DNA of 64,000 nucleotides, from positions 1 through 64,000 of the forward strand of contig NZ_QQOH01000004.1 in the NCBI RefSeq assembly GCF_003345655.1, written 5' to 3'. The notes beneath the pieces are model-generated. The model did not search any database. It saw nothing but the letters and a program-made list of their open reading frames with translations, and was not told the DNA's origin. The position numbers and the translations under genes were made by a program. Source of the stretch: Motiliproteus coralliicola (GTDB taxonomy: Bacteria > Pseudomonadota > Gammaproteobacteria > Pseudomonadales > Balneatricaceae). This document shows, piece by piece, positions 61,087 through 64,000 of the stretch; the first letter of the stretch is position 1; every line of letters begins with the position of its first letter.

Positions 61087-63549
61087 ATGAGCAAGGAGCA
61101 GTTGAAGATCCATCGCTATCACCAGCACGAAATCGAACAGCGCGCCGCGCTGTATCGCGAGCGGGATCTGATTTTCGCCGACTGGGCCGCCGGTTACGGA
61201 GTCATCCGCCACCGCCCCCAAACCCAGGTCAGGGTCTACGAACTGGTCGACCGGCTCCACCACCAGGGCGCGATCACCGACAAGAGTGTCGCCTATCGAC
61301 AGCTGCAGGCCGCCGACCGCCTGGCCTCGGCGGCGATGTGGCTGGTGGTGCATATGACCTATGCCGAGAATGTCTACCGGGACGGTCGTGACCTGGCCCA
61401 CGCCGACTTCAAGCGCGACCCGCAAGGCCACACCGGCGGTTCGCTGAACATGGTGCCCGGCTATGTGGGCTACCTGTTGATCAACGCACTAAGCGGCGTC
61501 AGCCGGCACTGGCTGATGGGCCAGGGTCACTGCGTCGCCGCCGTCGACTCCACCAACCTGCTGGTGGGCAACAGCCTGCCGATCCACCGCGACAACTACC
61601 CGCTCGACGATGCCGGGCTGAGCCGGTTCGTGCGGGATTTCTATGCCTACCATGTCGGTGCCGACGGACGTCCGGCCTCGCCGCTGGGCAGCCATGTCAA
61701 CGTCAACACCGCCGGTGCCAGCCTGGAGGGCGGTTACCTGGGTTTTGCCGGTCTGCACTACATCCACCAACCGCTACCTGGTGAACGCCTGGTCGCCTTT
61801 CTCAGCGACGGCGCCTTCGAGGAACAACGCGGTAGCGACTGGGCTCCACGCTGGTGGCGCGCCGAAGACAGCGGCCTGGTGTCACCGATCATGATCGCCA
61901 ACGGCCGCCGTATCGACCAGCGCACCACCACCAGTCAACAGGGCGGCACCGACTGGCTGCGGGAACACCTGATCCTGAACAGTTTCGACCCGATCATCAT
62001 CGATGGTACCGACCCGGCCGACTTCGCCTGGGTGATCTTCGAGATGGAGCAACGACTGGAAGCGGCCGGGCAGGCGGTGCAGCAGGGCTGGGAGCAGTAC
62101 CCGGTGCCCTTGCCCTACGCCATCGCCGAGGCGCCCAAAGGCTACGGTTTCCCGGGCCAGGGCAGCAATCTGGCCCACGGCACTCCACTGGGTCAGAACC
62201 CGCGCACAGATGCCGAGGCTCTGCGGCGCTTCAACGAGGGCGCGCGACGGCTGTGGGTTCCGGACCCGGCCTTAGCCGAGGCCTGCCAACAGCTGTGCAA
62301 CCATGAGCAGCAACGCCGCCCCCATGAGCGCGAACTGGGCGATGTCACCACCCAGGTCCGGGCTCAGCTACCGCCGCCCAACTGGAGTTCCGACCTGCAA
62401 CCACTGCGCTCGCCGATGGATGCCACCGACGAGACCTTTGTCGGCATCGTCCAGGCCAACCCACAGCTGCGCCCCCGGGTCGGAAATCCGGATGAGCTGC
62501 GTAGCAATCGAATGAACCAGACTCTGGATCTACTCAAGCACCGGGTCACCGACCCCGAAGAGGGGATGGCCGAATCGATCGACGGCAAGGTGATCACCGC
62601 ATTGAATGAGGAAGCGGTGGTCAGCGCGGCGCTGGCCAACCGTCATGGCCTCAACATGGTGGTCTCCTACGAGGCCTTCGCGGTCAAGATGCTCGGCGCC
62701 ATCCGTCAGAGCCTGATCTTCGCCCGCCACCAGGTCGAAGCCGACCAGCCTCCGGGCTGGCTGTCGGTGCCGATCGTACAGACCTCGCATCTGTGGGAGA
62801 ACGGCAAGAACGAACAGTCCCATCAGGACCCGACCCTATGCGAAGCGCTGATGTCGGAGATGTCAGATCGTTCGAGGGTACTGTTTCCAGCCGACTGGAA
62901 CAGCGCCATGGCTGCCACCCGGGCGCTCTATCAAAGCCATGGCCAGATCTGGTCACTGGTTCAGCCCAAGTCGGCGGTACCACAGCATCTCAGCGCCGAG
63001 CAGGCTGAAAGTCTGGTTAAAGACGGAGCCATTCGGCTGCAGGGTACCGAGGACAGTCCGTTGCAGCTGATCGCAGTGGGCAGCTACCAACTGGTGGAGC
63101 TGAAAAAAACTTCGGCCCGGCTGCAGCGTGAGAAGATCGACCACTCTCTGATCTACCTGCTCGAGCCGGGCCGATTCCGCCAGCCCCGCGATCGCTGGGA
63201 GGCCGACAGTCTCAGTCCCGAGGCTGTGCGCCAAGCGCTGTTCCCAACCACCACCCAACAACGCCTGCTGCTGGGCCATATGCGACCCGAAGCGTTGCTG
63301 GGGGTGCTGCGCCCGCTCGATCTTGGGCCGCAACACTGTCGTGCACTGGGCTACCTCAACCGCGGCGGAACCCTGGATGTGGAAGCGATGCTGTATGCCA
63401 ACCGCTGCACCTGGGCCCACTGCCTGGCGGCGATCAGCGAACTGACCGGCACAGCGCTGGAACAGTTGCTCAGCGATGATGAAATTGATGCGGTACAGGG
63501 TCGGGGCGATCCCTATGCGATCATCGCCCGGCCCCATAAAACCGCCTGA
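61087..63549 (+). CDS. Phosphoketolase-like ThDP-dependent enzyme (divergent Xfp family)
   Basis: This 820-residue protein resembles D-xylulose-5-phosphate phosphoketolase throughout: 'GHTGGSLNMVPGYVGYLLINAL', 'GQGHCVAAVDSTNLLVG', 'EGGYLGFAGLHYIHQPLPGE', 'VVSYEAFAVKML' (ThDP-activating Glu about 529) and 'NEQSHQDPTLCEALM'. However, the ThDP-metal motif, normally GDGEAETGPLA, reads SDGAFEEQRGSDW (S240-D241-G242), so activity may differ. Related divergent proteins have been described as pentulose phosphate epimerases; that name is recalled, not proven here. AAGGAG precedes the ATG. It is a single-gene unit. Confidence 0.78.
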   Translation: MSKEQLKIHRYHQHEIEQRAALYRERDLIFADWAAGYGVIRHRPQTQVRVYELVDRLHHQGAITDKSVAYRQLQAADRLASAAMWLVVHMTYAENVYRDGRDLAHADFKRDPQGHTGGSLNMVPGYVGYLLINALSGVSRHWLMGQGHCVAAVDSTNLLVGNSLPIHRDNYPLDDAGLSRFVRDFYAYHVGADGRPASPLGSHVNVNTAGASLEGGYLGFAGLHYIHQPLPGERLVAFLSDGAFEEQRGSDWAPRWWRAEDSGLVSPIMIANGRRIDQRTTTSQQGGTDWLREHLILNSFDPIIIDGTDPADFAWVIFEMEQRLEAAGQAVQQGWEQYPVPLPYAIAEAPKGYGFPGQGSNLAHGTPLGQNPRTDAEALRRFNEGARRLWVPDPALAEACQQLCNHEQQRRPHERELGDVTTQVRAQLPPPNWSSDLQPLRSPMDATDETFVGIVQANPQLRPRVGNPDELRSNRMNQTLDLLKHRVTDPEEGMAESIDGKVITALNEEAVVSAALANRHGLNMVVSYEAFAVKMLGAIRQSLIFARHQVEADQPPGWLSVPIVQTSHLWENGKNEQSHQDPTLCEALMSEMSDRSRVLFPADWNSAMAATRALYQSHGQIWSLVQPKSAVPQHLSAEQAESLVKDGAIRLQGTEDSPLQLIAVGSYQLVELKKTSARLQREKIDHSLIYLLEPGRFRQPRDRWEADSLSPEAVRQALFPTTTQQRLLLGHMRPEALLGVLRPLDLGPQHCRALGYLNRGGTLDVEAMLYANRCTWAHCLAAISELTGTALEQLLSDDEIDAVQGRGDPYAIIARPHKTA

Positions 63550-63594
63550 GCGATTGCTACCCGGCAATCCGTCTGAGGCTTAGTGGCACCGGGC

Positions 63595-64000
63595 TTAGGG
63601 ATTGAGAACGCCGGCCTTGATCAGGTCGTCGCTCAGCTGGCGAGGAATCTCCTGATCACGATAAGACTCCATCTGCAGCAGGGTCTGGACAGGAAAGTCG
63701 GCGGTGATCGCCAACAGTTCTTCGACGGCTTTCGCCAACGCGGAGGGATCGGACAGGTGGGTCAGTGCCGCCACCTGATAGAGACAGGCGCGTCTGGATT
63801 TATGCAGTAACTGGGATACCACTTTGACCGTTTCGCGGTAGTTCCCCAGGATATAGTGTGCGGTGGCTTCGATCTCGCGACAGTAAGTCGGCAGCAACGG
63901 GTCGAGAGCGATGGCGCGCTTGTGGTATTCCAGCGCCTTCTCCGCCTCCCCCAGGAAATTGTAGAGCTCGCCGATGCGGCCGAGAATCCAGGCGCTGTTG
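63595..64000 (-). CDS. C-terminal part of a TPR-repeat protein (cut by the window edge)
   Basis: The minus-strand frame is open to the right edge and gives about 134 residues. A TPR repeat is visible at the edge ('LGRIGELYNFLGEAEKALEYHKRAIALDP'), followed by 'IEATAHYILGNYRETVKVVSQLLHKSRRACLYQVAALTHL', another TPR-like pair. The ending 'PVQTLLQMESYRDQEIPRQLSDDLIKAGVL' resembles the tails of adenylate/guanylate cyclase or response proteins with TPR domains, but the N-terminal domain is outside the window. Confidence 0.75.
   Translation of the reverse strand, partial: NSAWILGRIGELYNFLGEAEKALEYHKRAIALDPLLPTYCREIEATAHYILGNYRETVKVVSQLLHKSRRACLYQVAALTHLSDPSALAKAVEELLAITADFPVQTLLQMESYRDQEIPRQLSDDLIKAGVLNP

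Noticed and set aside
1-64000. CRISPR arrays, insertion sequences, toxin-antitoxin pairs, phage-defence genes
   Set aside because: No regularly spaced repeats, transposase genes or defence-type proteins were seen. The only mobile remnant is the island at tRNA-Phe.

Overview
The window comes from a free-living, moderately GC-rich gammaproteobacterium of the Oceanospirillales/Pseudomonadales kind. This rests on gene order: ubiE-ubiB-hisI-hisE-tatABC, cyaY-lptM-lysA-dapF-DUF484-xerC-yigB, and a complete gmhA-hldE-hldD-waaF / waaA-msbA lipopolysaccharide locus. I do not name a genus. Most of it is ordinary core chromosome, with a few visibly AT-rich acquired patches.

Layout. 1-430: minus-strand leader of an rRNA operon whose 16S gene lies just outside the left edge, with two strong tandem promoters and a boxA. 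632-7847 (minus): tatC, tatB, tatA, hisE, hisI, ubiB, ubiE, a diguanylate cyclase and dsbA. 8047-13912: a TSUP permease, cyaY, then lptM-lysA-dapF-DUF484-xerC-yigB. 13960-14967: an AT-rich adenosine deaminase that looks imported. 15142-21258: glnE, a CYTH protein, and a phosphate pair (DUF47 + Pit) with Pho-box-like repeats between them. 21438-25425: two c-type cytochromes, then argE-argA. 25451-28444 (minus): a glycine-zipper protein, a PepSY protein and a PhoPQ-like two-component system. Upstream of them lies a structured, terminator-ended RNA element (28572-28690), the most novel-looking non-coding signal here.

28781-30036: a small membrane protein, a Crp/Fnr regulator and a DUF2892 protein. 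30204-34372: a genomic island at tRNA-Phe. The intact tRNA and a broken integrase sit at one end, and a decayed copy of the integrase tail plus tRNA 3' end sits at the other. It carries an outer-membrane barrel protein and an OafA-type surface acyltransferase.

34522-49559: lipopolysaccharide biosynthesis. It covers ADP-heptose synthesis, heptosyltransferases, Kdo transferase and kinase, a lipid A acyltransferase, MsbA, an O-antigen ligase, and an AT-rich insert with a YrbL-like kinase, a kinase-pseudokinase fusion and a GT2 glycosyltransferase. 49731-54727: ilvE, a CsaA-like protein, two small proteins and an astA-astD pair without the other ast genes. 54871-64000: a CHASE4-PAS-GGDEF protein, serA, a LysR/MFS divergent pair, a SpoIIAA-like protein, a divergent phosphoketolase-like ThDP enzyme and the end of a TPR protein cut by the right edge.
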